NCBI RefSeq assembly: GCF_012927125.1
Contig: NZ_JABBFZ010000007.1
Coordinates: forward strand, 62,001-126,000
From: Paraburkholderia antibiotica
GTDB lineage: Bacteria; Pseudomonadota; Gammaproteobacteria; Burkholderiales; Burkholderiaceae
DNA length: 64,000 bases
Direction of reading: 5' to 3'
Below, in pieces: positions 18,286-26,434 of the stretch. The position numbers were made by a program, and so were the translations under genes. Below the pieces are notes generated by a model, which ran no database searches, had not been told where the DNA came from, and saw only the letters and a program-made list of their open reading frames with translations. How positions within the stretch are numbered: position 1 is the stretch's first letter; every line of letters begins with the position of its first letter.

Positions 18286-18818
18286 CGGCGGGCGGATGGA
18301 ACAGCGGTGGCGCGGCGGACCGCACGCACGCGGCGCAGCGCGAGACGACGTTCGAGGCGCGCGGCCCGGTCGACCGCGAAGGCCACCGCGACCATCACCA
18401 TCAGCGTGCCGGCGACCACCACCAGCGCGAGGCGCCAGCCGTCGGCGCGAAACAGGCCGCCGTATTGCACGGCGGCGACCGCCGCCGGAATGAAGAACAG
18501 CAGCATGTCGGACAGCAGCCAGTCGGCGCCGGCCTTGACCCAGCGCGGCGCGACGCCGCCGCAAAACAGCAGCGCGAGCAGCACCAGCAAACCGACCACG
18601 CCGCCCGGCACCGGCAGATGCAGGTGGCGCACCATGAAGTCGGCGGCAATCCAGAGGGCCGCGATCGCGGCGCTTTGCACGACGATCCGTGCTACCCGGC
18701 CGACACCCGAGAGATGCTCCTCGCCACCCTGCCCGCCCTGCCCGCCGACGCCCGCCGTGCCGTCGCCCGCGCGGCTGGCGGCGGATCTGACGGAGCGGGC
18801 TAAAACTGGCGTGGACAT
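18282..18818 (-). CDS. CidA/LrgA family holin-like membrane protein
   Basis: A 178-residue protein with a Gly-rich cytoplasmic N-terminal extension (about residues 1-40), then four hydrophobic segments including HLPVPGGVVGLLVLLALLF, the conserved PGxxxGxxLL core of CidA/LrgA, and an Arg-rich tail. It is longer than the usual 120-140 residues because of both ends. It is translationally coupled to the LrgB gene and divergent from a LysR regulator, the common arrangement for a CidR-controlled cidAB pair. Confidence 0.88.
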   Translation of the reverse strand: MSTPVLARSVRSAASRAGDGTAGVGGQGGQGGEEHLSGVGRVARIVVQSAAIAALWIAADFMVRHLHLPVPGGVVGLLVLLALLFCGGVAPRWVKAGADWLLSDMLLFFIPAAVAAVQYGGLFRADGWRLALVVVAGTLMVMVAVAFAVDRAARLERRLALRRVRAVRRATAVPSARR

Positions 18819-18900
18819 GGCATTCCCTGGCTGACTTCAAGTGAAAGGCAGTATAGGGTGCACGGCATCATAAACATAATGACTTACAATCATTCAAATC

Positions 18901-18915
18901 ATTCCAAACTGGAAT
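18901..18915. promoter_or_regulatory. Perfect palindrome in the cidA / lysR divergent promoter
   Basis: ATTCCA-AAC-TGGAAT is a perfect 6-3-6 inverted repeat. It has the T-N11-A spacing of LysR-type regulator sites and lies 23 bases before the LysR start and about 80 bases before the CidA-like start. The surrounding region (18870-18900) is AT-rich and probably holds both promoters. Confidence 0.6.
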
Positions 18916-18937
18916 CTCGGGGACCAGGAGCCCGTTC

Positions 18938-19906
18938 ATGGAACTACGTGCGCTGCGCTATTTCGTCGAAGTGGTCCGTCAACAGAGCTTCACCGTCGCC
19001 GCCGAGCAGATGTTCGTCACGCAGCCGACCATCAGCAAGATGGTCAAGTCACTCGAAGACGAGATCGGCTCGCCGCTGCTGCTACGCGATGGCCGGCAGA
19101 TGGTGTTGACCGACGTCGGCCGGATCATCTATCAGCGCGGCCAGGACGTGCTCGCCGCGCACGCGCAGTTGCAGGCCGAACTCAACGATCTCGACACGCT
19201 CGGGCGCGGCGAACTGACGATCGGCATCCCTCCGATGGGCGGGGCGCTGTTCACGCCGGCCATCGCCGCATTCCGCCAGCGCTATCCGAAGATCGAGCTG
19301 AAGCTGTTCGAGCAGGGTTCGCGCGCGATCGAAACCGCGTTGATCAACGGCGAGCTGGAATTGGGCGGGGTGCTGCAGCCGGTCGACCCGGACAACATCG
19401 ACGTGCTGCCGATGAGCCGCCAGTTGCTATGGCTCGTCGCGCGTACCGGTTCGCGCTGGGACGCGCTGCGCGAAGTGCCGCTCGCGCAACTCGCCAACGA
19501 ACCGTTCGTGTTCTACGGCGAGAGCCTCGCGCTGAACGACGTCGTGCTGAACGCGTGCCGCGCAGCGGGTTTCGCGCCGGCGATCGTCGGGCGTAGCGGG
19601 CATTGGGATTTCATGGCGGCGCTGGTGCTGGCCGGCGTCGGCATCGCGCTGCTGCCCGCGCCGTATTGCCGGCGGCTCGATCCCGCGCGCTTCACCTGCC
19701 TGCCGGTCGTCGAACCGGAGATTCCGTGGGAAATGGCGATCGGCTGGCGCCGCAACGGCTATCTGTCGCATGCGGCGCGCGCGTGGCTCGACGTCGCGCG
19801 CGAAACGCTGCCGACGCATGTCAGCGACGACTTCATGCTCGGGCCGGCGATCGGCTTCAGCGGAATCGCGCTGGAGGATGAGGGGCAAACGCCATCGGCG
19901 GAGTGA
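18938..19906 (+). CDS. LysR family transcriptional regulator, CidR-like
   Basis: A 322-residue LysR-type protein. The winged helix-turn-helix spans about residues 1-60 (LRALRYFVEVVRQQSFTVAA, then a recognition helix in TQPTISKMVKSLE). The effector domain starts around LTIGIPPMGG (residue 90 onward). It is transcribed away from the CidA/LrgB pair and has a perfect palindrome in front of it. CidR proteins of this arrangement respond to acetate or pyruvate metabolism; that ligand is assumed from family context. Confidence 0.9.
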   Translation: MELRALRYFVEVVRQQSFTVAAEQMFVTQPTISKMVKSLEDEIGSPLLLRDGRQMVLTDVGRIIYQRGQDVLAAHAQLQAELNDLDTLGRGELTIGIPPMGGALFTPAIAAFRQRYPKIELKLFEQGSRAIETALINGELELGGVLQPVDPDNIDVLPMSRQLLWLVARTGSRWDALREVPLAQLANEPFVFYGESLALNDVVLNACRAAGFAPAIVGRSGHWDFMAALVLAGVGIALLPAPYCRRLDPARFTCLPVVEPEIPWEMAIGWRRNGYLSHAARAWLDVARETLPTHVSDDFMLGPAIGFSGIALEDEGQTPSAE

Positions 19907-20045
19907 GGGGCGGCGGCTTTACCGCGTGGCCGATAGCGCCTTCGCGGAGATCCGCCACGCAGAGCGCCGCGCAAGCGCGCAGGCCGCGCAGACGTCCTGG
20001 CCAGCGGAGACGCATTGCGCCTGCCGCAGTCCACTTGCCGCCGTT

Positions 20046-21701
20046 TCAGGCCGCCCGCGCCGCCATCCCGCCCGTACCCGTCACGATCCTCAACCCGCTG
20101 GCCCCTTCCCGCCGGCTCGCCGCCATCATGTCCGCCGCGCGCTCGCCGATCATCACCGTCGGCGAATTGGTGTTGCCGCCGATCAGCGTCGGCATCACCG
20201 ACGCATCGACGATCCGCAAGCCCGTCACACCGCGCACCCGCAAGTGCGGATCGACCACCGAACGCGCATCGCTGCCCATCCGGCAGGTCGCGACCGGGTG
20301 ATAGATCGTGTCCGCATGCTCGGCGATCGCCTGCCGCAGCTCCGCGTCCGACTGCCCCGGCCGCGTGTACAGCTCGGTGCCGCCATGCAGCGCGAGCGAC
20401 GGTGCATCGAGAATGCGACGCGCCATCTTCACGCCTTCGACCAGCAGATCGAGATCGCGCGCATCGCTGAGAAAACGCGGATCGATCAGCGGTGCGACGC
20501 GCGCATCGGCGCTCGCGAGCGTGACCGTGCCGCGGCTATGCGGACGCAGCACGCAGGTGTGCAGCGAATAGCCGTGGCCCCAATGCATGTGGCGGTTGTG
20601 ATCGTCGACGAGCGCCGCGCAGAAATGCAGTTGCAGGTCGGGTCGATCGAGCGTCGGCCGGCTCTTCAGAAAGCCGCCCGCCTCGGCGACGTTGCTCGAC
20701 AGCATGCCGCGTCCGTGCCGCATGAAGGTCGTGAACTGCGGCAGCATCCGCGCGATGCCGCGCACCGAAAAGCCGGTCGGCTCGATCGACTTCGTGCGCT
20801 TGTTGATCGTGAAATCGACGTGATCGATCAGGTTCTGGCCGACCTCCGGCGCGTCGTGCAACACATCGATGCCGAGCGCGCGCAGTTGCGCGGCCGGGCC
20901 GATGCCCGAGCACATCAGCAGTTGCGGTGAATTGAACGCGCCCGCCGCGAGCACGACTTCGGCGCGCGCGTCGAGCGTTTCGGTGCGCCCGCCGCGCACG
21001 ATCTCGACGCCGCTCGCGCGCTTGCCGTCGAACACGATACGCAGCACGGTCGCATCGGCGATGGTGTGCAGATTGGCGCGCGGCCGGTCGTAGATATACG
21101 CGCGCGCGACGCTGCAACGGCGGCCGTCGCGCTGCGTGACCTGATAGAAACCGATGCCTTCCTGATCCGCGCCATTGAAATCGGCGTTCGGCTTATAGCC
21201 GGCTTCGAGCGCGGCCTGCACGAAACGCTTCGAAAACGGATTGCGAAAGCGCAGGTCGGAGACCGTCAGCGGGCCGGCGTCGCCATGCCATGCATCGGCG
21301 CCGCGCTCGTTGCCCTCGGCGTGGCGGAAATACGGCAGCACGTCCTCCCATGACCAGCCGTCGCAGCCGAGCCTCGCCCATTCGTCGTAGTCGAGCGGAT
21401 GACCGCGCGTGTAGATCATCGCGTTGATTGCACTCGATCCGCCGAAGCCGCGCCCACGCGGCTGATAACCCCGGCGTCCGGCGAGCCCTGGCTGCGGTGT
21501 GGTCAGGAAACCGTAGTTGGTCTTCAGCTTGTGCGGCACCACGGCCGCGACGCCGACCGGCATATTCACGAACAGATTGCGATCGGTATGCGGCCCGGCT
21601 TCGATCAACGCGATGGTCGCGTCGGGACAGCTATCGGCGAGCCGGCTCGCGAGCGAACATCCGCCCGAGCCCGCGCCGACGATGATGTAGTCGTATTGCA
21701 T
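20046..21701 (-). CDS. GMC family FAD-dependent oxidoreductase (choline/alcohol dehydrogenase-like)
   Basis: A 551-residue GMC oxidoreductase. The N-terminal Rossmann motif is DYIIVGAGSGGCSLASRL; GMC signature 1 is RGFGGSSAINAMIYTRGH; signature 2 is GAFNSPQLLMCSGIGPA. The catalytic His region is YHPVATCRMG and the FAD-closing end is ASVMPTLIGGNTNSPTVMIG. These enzymes oxidise primary alcohols such as choline or long-chain and aromatic alcohols; the substrate cannot be read here. AGGAGGAG before ATG 21701 fixes the start over an upstream ATG at 21749. The acyl-CoA and aldehyde dehydrogenases next to it suggest an alcohol-to-aldehyde-to-acid route. Confidence 0.92.
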   Translation of the reverse strand: MQYDYIIVGAGSGGCSLASRLADSCPDATIALIEAGPHTDRNLFVNMPVGVAAVVPHKLKTNYGFLTTPQPGLAGRRGYQPRGRGFGGSSAINAMIYTRGHPLDYDEWARLGCDGWSWEDVLPYFRHAEGNERGADAWHGDAGPLTVSDLRFRNPFSKRFVQAALEAGYKPNADFNGADQEGIGFYQVTQRDGRRCSVARAYIYDRPRANLHTIADATVLRIVFDGKRASGVEIVRGGRTETLDARAEVVLAAGAFNSPQLLMCSGIGPAAQLRALGIDVLHDAPEVGQNLIDHVDFTINKRTKSIEPTGFSVRGIARMLPQFTTFMRHGRGMLSSNVAEAGGFLKSRPTLDRPDLQLHFCAALVDDHNRHMHWGHGYSLHTCVLRPHSRGTVTLASADARVAPLIDPRFLSDARDLDLLVEGVKMARRILDAPSLALHGGTELYTRPGQSDAELRQAIAEHADTIYHPVATCRMGSDARSVVDPHLRVRGVTGLRIVDASVMPTLIGGNTNSPTVMIGERAADMMAASRREGASGLRIVTGTGGMAARAA

Positions 21702-22029
21702 GCGCTCCTCCTGATGGGACGCGTTGCTCGCCGCCCCTGTCTCGTGCACACTTGTCTACGTGTGTTTTCTGCGCATTGTAGGGAGCGTTCCGGCAGCGCG
21801 GCGGCTTCGGGACAGAGCGATTCCTCTAATCACCGGCCGCGGCGCGCCCCTATGATGAAAGACGCGCCTGAGCACGAGCGCGAGCCCGCCAGTCGGGCGG
21901 GCGCGGCATTCAAACAGCGCGCGGCGCGCACCATCTTTCCGCATGCGGCATCGCACGCGGCGCTCAAACAGCGCACCACCGACGCCCTCGGCAAAGCGGC
22001 GCACAATGGATCAAGCACGGAGACAGCAG
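21702..22029. other. Divergent intergenic region, GMC oxidoreductase and AidB-like genes
   Basis: About 330 bases between divergently transcribed genes that should hold both promoters. It is less GC-rich around 21745-21785 (CTACGTGTGTTTTCTGCGCATTGTAG). No operator or promoter pair was identified with confidence. Confidence 0.4.
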
Positions 22030-23721
22030 ATGGAACGGCACGGCTTCGGCCAGACTCACGAGGTGACGAATCAGGCGCCGCCGCTCGCGGACTACAACCT
22101 GTTCGCAAGCGATGTCGCGTTGAGCGCGGCCGTCGAACGCGACGGCGCGCAGTGGCATCGCGATGCGCTGCTGCGGCACGGCGCGGCGCTCACCACGCCC
22201 GAGACCCTCGCGCTCGCCGAACTCGCGAACCGTCACACGCCCGAACTCATCACACATAGCCCGCGCGGCGAGCGCATCGATGCGCTCGAGTTTCATCCCG
22301 CGTGGCATTCGCTGCTCGCGCTGCTGCGCCGCGAAGGTCTGCATGCGCTGCCGTTCTCCGATCCGCAGCGCGGCGCGATGGTCGCGCGCTGCGCCGGCTA
22401 CTTTCTGCATGCGCAGATCGAATCCGGCTCGCTCTGTCCACTGACGATGACCTTCGCGAGCATCCCCGTGCTGCAACGCGAACCCGCGCTGTTCGCCACG
22501 CTGCGCGACCCGCTCTACGCGCGCGAGCACGATGCGCGCGACCTGCCGCTCGCGCAGAAACGTTCTGCAATGATCGGCATGGGCATGACCGAGAAACAGG
22601 GCGGCTCGGATGTGCGCAGCAACCAGACCCGCGCCCACGCGCTCGATGGCGCCGGCGGACGCGGCGGCGCTTATCGGCTGATCGGTCACAAATGGTTTTT
22701 CTCGGCACCGCAATGCGATGCGCATCTGGTGCTCGCTCGCACCGACCAGCACGAAGGCTTATCGTGCTTTTACGTGCCGCGTTTCGCGCCGGACGGCAGC
22801 AAGAATGCGGTGCAGGTCCAGCGGCTCAAGGACAAGCTCGGTAATCGCTCGAACGCGAGCAGCGAAGTCGAATTTCTCGACGCGTACGGCGTGATGATCG
22901 GCGACGAAGGACGCGGCGTGCCGACCATCATCGAAATGGCGAACTACACGCGGCTCGACTGCGTGATCGGCAGCGCCGCATTGATGCGCGCGGCGCTCGT
23001 GCAGGCGATCCATCACGCGCGTCATCGCAGCGCGTTTGGCCGGCCACTGGCTGAGCAACCGCTGATGCGCAATGTGCTCGCCGATCTCGCGCTGGAATCG
23101 GAAGCGGCGACCGTGCTGTTCATGCGCCTTGCGCGTGCGTTCGAAGAATCGGCCGATACGGCCTCGGCCGCGTCGGCTGCCGAACGCGCGTGGCGGCGCA
23201 TCGTCACGCCGGCGGCGAAATATTGGGTCTGCAAGCGCGCGCTCGAATTCACCGGCGAGGCGATGGAAGTCTGGGGCGGCAACGGCTATGTCGAAACCGG
23301 GCCGATGGCGCGCTTCTACCGCGAGGCGCCGGTCAATTCGATCTGGGAAGGCTCCGGCAACGTGATGTGCCTCGACGTGCTGCGCGCGATGGAGCGAGAG
23401 CCGCAAGCCGCGCAGGCACTGTTCGCCGCCTGGCAGGACGATGCGCGCGCGCATCCGGCGCTCGCCGCGGCGCTCGCGAAACTCGCGGCCACGCTGAACG
23501 GACCGGCCGAGCAACGCGAAGCGTCGGCGCGACGCATCGCGCAGCAGATCGTGCTGATCGCGCAGGCGACGCTGCTTGCGCGCCACGCACCCGCATACGT
23601 CGCCGATGCGTTCATCGCGACGCGTATTGCGGAGGGCTGTGGCGAAAGCGGCCGCGTGTACGGCACGCTGCCGGCGACGTTCGATCACGCGGCGATCATC
23701 GAGCGAGCGTTTGCTGCGTGA
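22030..23721 (+). CDS. aidB: AidB-like acyl-CoA dehydrogenase family protein
   Basis: A 563-residue acyl-CoA dehydrogenase-fold flavoprotein with the features of the AidB subfamily. It begins with a NQAPPLADYNLFASD N-terminal segment, has TEKQGGSDVRSN at the flavin-binding loop and HKWFFSAPQCDAHLVLART, and ends with AMEVWGGNGYVETGPMARFY and VNSIWEGSGNVMCLDVLRAM. AidB in E. coli is part of the alkylation (Ada) response and binds DNA; many homologues are annotated simply as acyl-CoA dehydrogenases. GGAGA six bases before ATG 22030 supports this start rather than earlier ATGs at 21943 or 22006. No ada gene is visible nearby. Confidence 0.88.
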   Translation: MERHGFGQTHEVTNQAPPLADYNLFASDVALSAAVERDGAQWHRDALLRHGAALTTPETLALAELANRHTPELITHSPRGERIDALEFHPAWHSLLALLRREGLHALPFSDPQRGAMVARCAGYFLHAQIESGSLCPLTMTFASIPVLQREPALFATLRDPLYAREHDARDLPLAQKRSAMIGMGMTEKQGGSDVRSNQTRAHALDGAGGRGGAYRLIGHKWFFSAPQCDAHLVLARTDQHEGLSCFYVPRFAPDGSKNAVQVQRLKDKLGNRSNASSEVEFLDAYGVMIGDEGRGVPTIIEMANYTRLDCVIGSAALMRAALVQAIHHARHRSAFGRPLAEQPLMRNVLADLALESEAATVLFMRLARAFEESADTASAASAAERAWRRIVTPAAKYWVCKRALEFTGEAMEVWGGNGYVETGPMARFYREAPVNSIWEGSGNVMCLDVLRAMEREPQAAQALFAAWQDDARAHPALAAALAKLAATLNGPAEQREASARRIAQQIVLIAQATLLARHAPAYVADAFIATRIAEGCGESGRVYGTLPATFDHAAIIERAFAA

Positions 23722-23953
23722 ACGTTGCGGCTGAGTTTGCCGCGTAGGTTGGCCGCGTGAGTTCGCATCTGCATGTCGCTGCCGGGTTTCGCACGCGAAT
23801 ACGCACGGCAATTCACGCAAGAATTCAACCGTACCAGGCCGGCGAGCGCGCATCTGACTCAATTCAGCGACGCGCGCCAACGCCGATCCGACATAGACCG
23901 ACACACCAATAAGCGCATCACGCGCGTCATCATCGATCAGGGAGTGGATACAG

Positions 23954-25372
23954 ATGAAGAACGATTTGCCGGAGGTCGCCGCACTCGAAGCGCTGCTGCG
24001 CGATCAGCGTCATGCGTATTTGCGCGCGCCGTATCCATCGTGGGACACGCGCGCGACGCACCTGCGCACGTTGCGCAAGCTGATGCTCGACAATCGCGAC
24101 GCCCTTGCCGAAGCGATGAATGCGGACTTCGGCAATCGCGCGAAACAGGAAGTGATGCTCGCCGAATTTCTGCTCGTGAAGGAGGAGATCAACGCCGCGC
24201 TGCGTCACGGCAAACGCTGGATGAAGCCGCAGCGCCGCAGCACCAACAAGTGGCTGCTGCCCGCGCGCGCGAAGGTGGTGCCGCAGCCGCTCGGCGTGGT
24301 CGGCATCATCGTGCCGTGGAATTATCCGGTGCTGCTCGCGGTCGGGCCGCTGATCAGCGCGTTGACGGCCGGCAATCGCGCGATCATCAAGATGTCCGAA
24401 CTGACGCCGCGCACGTCGGCCTTGTTCGAGCAGTTGATCGGCCAGGCCTTTGCGCGCAATCACGTCGCGGTGGTCAACGGCGACGCGTCGCTCGCGGCCG
24501 CATTCAGCGCGCAGCCGTTCGATCATCTGCTGTTCACCGGCTCGACGAAGATCGGTCACGAGGTGATGCGCGCGGCGGCAGAACATCTGACGCCGGTCAC
24601 GCTGGAGCTCGGCGGCAAGTCGCCGGCGATCATCGGCGCGCACGCGCGCTTCGACAACGCGGTCGACAACCTGGTCGCCGGCAAGACGCTGAACGCGGGT
24701 CAGACCTGCGTCGCGCCCGACTACGTGCTGGTGCCACGCGGCAGGGAGCAGGCGTTCGTCGAGCGGGCACGCGCGCGGATGGCGAAGATGTATCCCGAGT
24801 TCGCGCAGAACCCGGACTACACGTCGATCATTTCGGCGCAGCATTTCGAGCGCCTCGAGCGTCTCGCGGACGAAGCGCAGGCTGCCGGCGCGCAGTTGCA
24901 TCCGCTGACCGACGTGCAACCCGATGCGGCGAGCCGACGTTTTCCACCAATCGTGGTGACGGGGGCGCCGGACGAATGCGCGCTGATGCAGGAGGAGATT
25001 TTCGGCCCGCTGCTACCGCTCGTGCCGTACGACACGCTCGATGACGCGATTGCGTGGATCAATACGCGGCCGCGGCCGCTGGCGCTCTATCTGTACGCCG
25101 ACGATTCGCGGACGGTCGAGCGGGTCACGCAGGAGACGATTGCGGGGGGGATGGCGGTGAATGAAACGCTGATGCATCTCGCGTGTGAGAGTTTGCCGTT
25201 CGGCGGGGTTGGCGCGAGCGGGATGGGGGCGTATCACGGGTATGAGGGGTTCGTTACTTTTTCCAAGATGAAGCCGGTGTTGGTGCAGGCGCGGCTGAAT
25301 GCGCGCGGGTGGATTTCGCCGCCGTATGGGAAGCGGGTTAATGCGTTGTTGAAACTCATGATGAAGGTTTGA
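23954..25372 (+). CDS. calB: Coniferyl aldehyde dehydrogenase
   Basis: A 472-residue NAD(P)-dependent aldehyde dehydrogenase most like coniferyl aldehyde dehydrogenases, which oxidise coniferaldehyde to ferulate in lignin-phenol degradation. Motifs: IVPWNYPVLLAVGPLI (cofactor site), FTGSTKIGHEVM, catalytic base in LELGGKSPAII, catalytic cysteine in NAGQTCVAPDY, and the C-terminal SLPFGGVGASGMGAYHG. It is 232 bases after aidB on the same strand. The 3' end of the gene has simpler, GGG-rich codon use and abuts the repeat element at 25408. Confidence 0.88.
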   Translation: MKNDLPEVAALEALLRDQRHAYLRAPYPSWDTRATHLRTLRKLMLDNRDALAEAMNADFGNRAKQEVMLAEFLLVKEEINAALRHGKRWMKPQRRSTNKWLLPARAKVVPQPLGVVGIIVPWNYPVLLAVGPLISALTAGNRAIIKMSELTPRTSALFEQLIGQAFARNHVAVVNGDASLAAAFSAQPFDHLLFTGSTKIGHEVMRAAAEHLTPVTLELGGKSPAIIGAHARFDNAVDNLVAGKTLNAGQTCVAPDYVLVPRGREQAFVERARARMAKMYPEFAQNPDYTSIISAQHFERLERLADEAQAAGAQLHPLTDVQPDAASRRFPPIVVTGAPDECALMQEEIFGPLLPLVPYDTLDDAIAWINTRPRPLALYLYADDSRTVERVTQETIAGGMAVNETLMHLACESLPFGGVGASGMGAYHGYEGFVTFSKMKPVLVQARLNARGWISPPYGKRVNALLKLMMKV

Positions 25373-25407
25373 CCCTTGGGCAGGGTGGGGCCTTTTTTGT
25401 CTTTGCT

Positions 25408-26091
25408 CTGGCTTTTGTTGGCCTTTCCTTGTTTTGTTGTCGGTCTATTGGCGTTGCCCCTATGCGGGGCGGTACCTACTTTCTTTGCCTGCTGCAAAGA
25501 AAGTAGGCAAAGAAAGCAGCTTCAAACCGCTAACTCTTAAGTGGGTCCCCTGGCTCGGAGGGGGTAGTGGTGCATCTGGAATCTGTGCCCCCGCACATTC
25601 GACGGTAGTGACAAAGCCATCATGCTTCCCACTGCGCACTACGTGCGTCGTGGACGGGTCTGCCAGAGAACCCTGTGGGGTTGGTTGCGCTGTGGGGGCC
25701 GTCGGCTGCGCCTCGGCCAGGTGGCCTAAGAAACCGGTGGTGAGATCAGGGCCCAAGCGTGGCACGCCAAAACACCTACTGTGTTGACCCGGGCTTGCGC
25801 CCTGGCGACATGCCAAAAAGACCGATGGCTGGTGAGCGGGGCTTCGGCGCGCGCAGCGTCGCCGGAGGGATGACTGCCTTGTCACTAACGGGGAGTGTGC
25901 GAGATGACAGATTCCAGATGCACCACTACCGGTGGTTGACCGAGGTGCCCGCTTAAGAATTAGCGGTTTGAAGCTGCTTTCTTTGCCTACTTTCTTTGCA
26001 GCAAGCAAAGAAAGTAGGTGCCGCCCCGCACAGGGGCAACGCTAATAGACCGACAACAAAACAAGGAAAGGCCAACAAAGCCAGAACAACG
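25408..26091. repeat. Long palindromic repeat element, copy A
   Basis: About 684 bases with outer arms of roughly 215 bases that are imperfect inverted repeats of each other, around a unique centre of about 250 bases. The left arm reads through GGCCTTTCCTTG, GGTCTATTGGCGTTGCCCC, a hairpin CTACTTTCTTTGC/GCAAAGAAAGTAG and TGCATCTGGAATCTGT. The right arm repeats these in reverse complement in the same order from the outside in. It lies between two convergent genes (calB and the flhB-like gene), so its hairpins could serve as a two-way terminator. A second copy with the centre inverted is at 37313-38001. Confidence 0.85.
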
Positions 26092-26146
26092 AAAAAACCA
26101 AACCCTGCCGAACGGCAAAAACCCCATCCAGACCAACAAAAAAAAC

Positions 26147-26434
26147 CTATTCGCGCGCCAGCGCGTCCACCCCACTTTCGAGCCGATGCAACCAGGCCAG
26201 CAATTCGGCCACCGCCTGGTACAACTGCGGCGGAATCCTCGCATCCAGGTCCACCTGCATCAGCAGCGACACCATCTCCGGCGCCTCGTGCACATACAGC
26301 CCCGCCTCCTTCGCGCGCAGCACGATCATCTCGGCGAGCAGCCCATATCCTTTCGCGACCACGCGCGGCGTGGGCTCCCCGCCCTGGGCGTCGTACACGA
26401 GCGCAGCCGCGCTGCGTCGATGGGTCCGGCTCAT
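26147..26434 (-). CDS. Stand-alone FlhB C-terminal domain paralogue (FlhX/EscU-type)
   Basis: A 95-residue cytoplasmic protein matching only the C-terminal domain of the flagellar export switch FlhB. It reads AAALVYDAQGG ... PRVVAKGYGLLAEMIVLRAKEA ... VDLDARIPPQLYQAVAELLAWLHRLE, where FlhB has the VxYD, VVAKGxxxxAxxIxxxA and IPPELYQAVAEVLAYV segments. The autocleavage motif NPTH of true FlhB is absent (RRSAA in its place), and there are no membrane helices. It overlaps the upstream FliK-like gene by four bases, suggesting the two proteins act together in hook-length or substrate-specificity control, as proposed for FlhX-like proteins elsewhere. Confidence 0.85.
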   Translation of the reverse strand: MSRTHRRSAAALVYDAQGGEPTPRVVAKGYGLLAEMIVLRAKEAGLYVHEAPEMVSLLMQVDLDARIPPQLYQAVAELLAWLHRLESGVDALARE

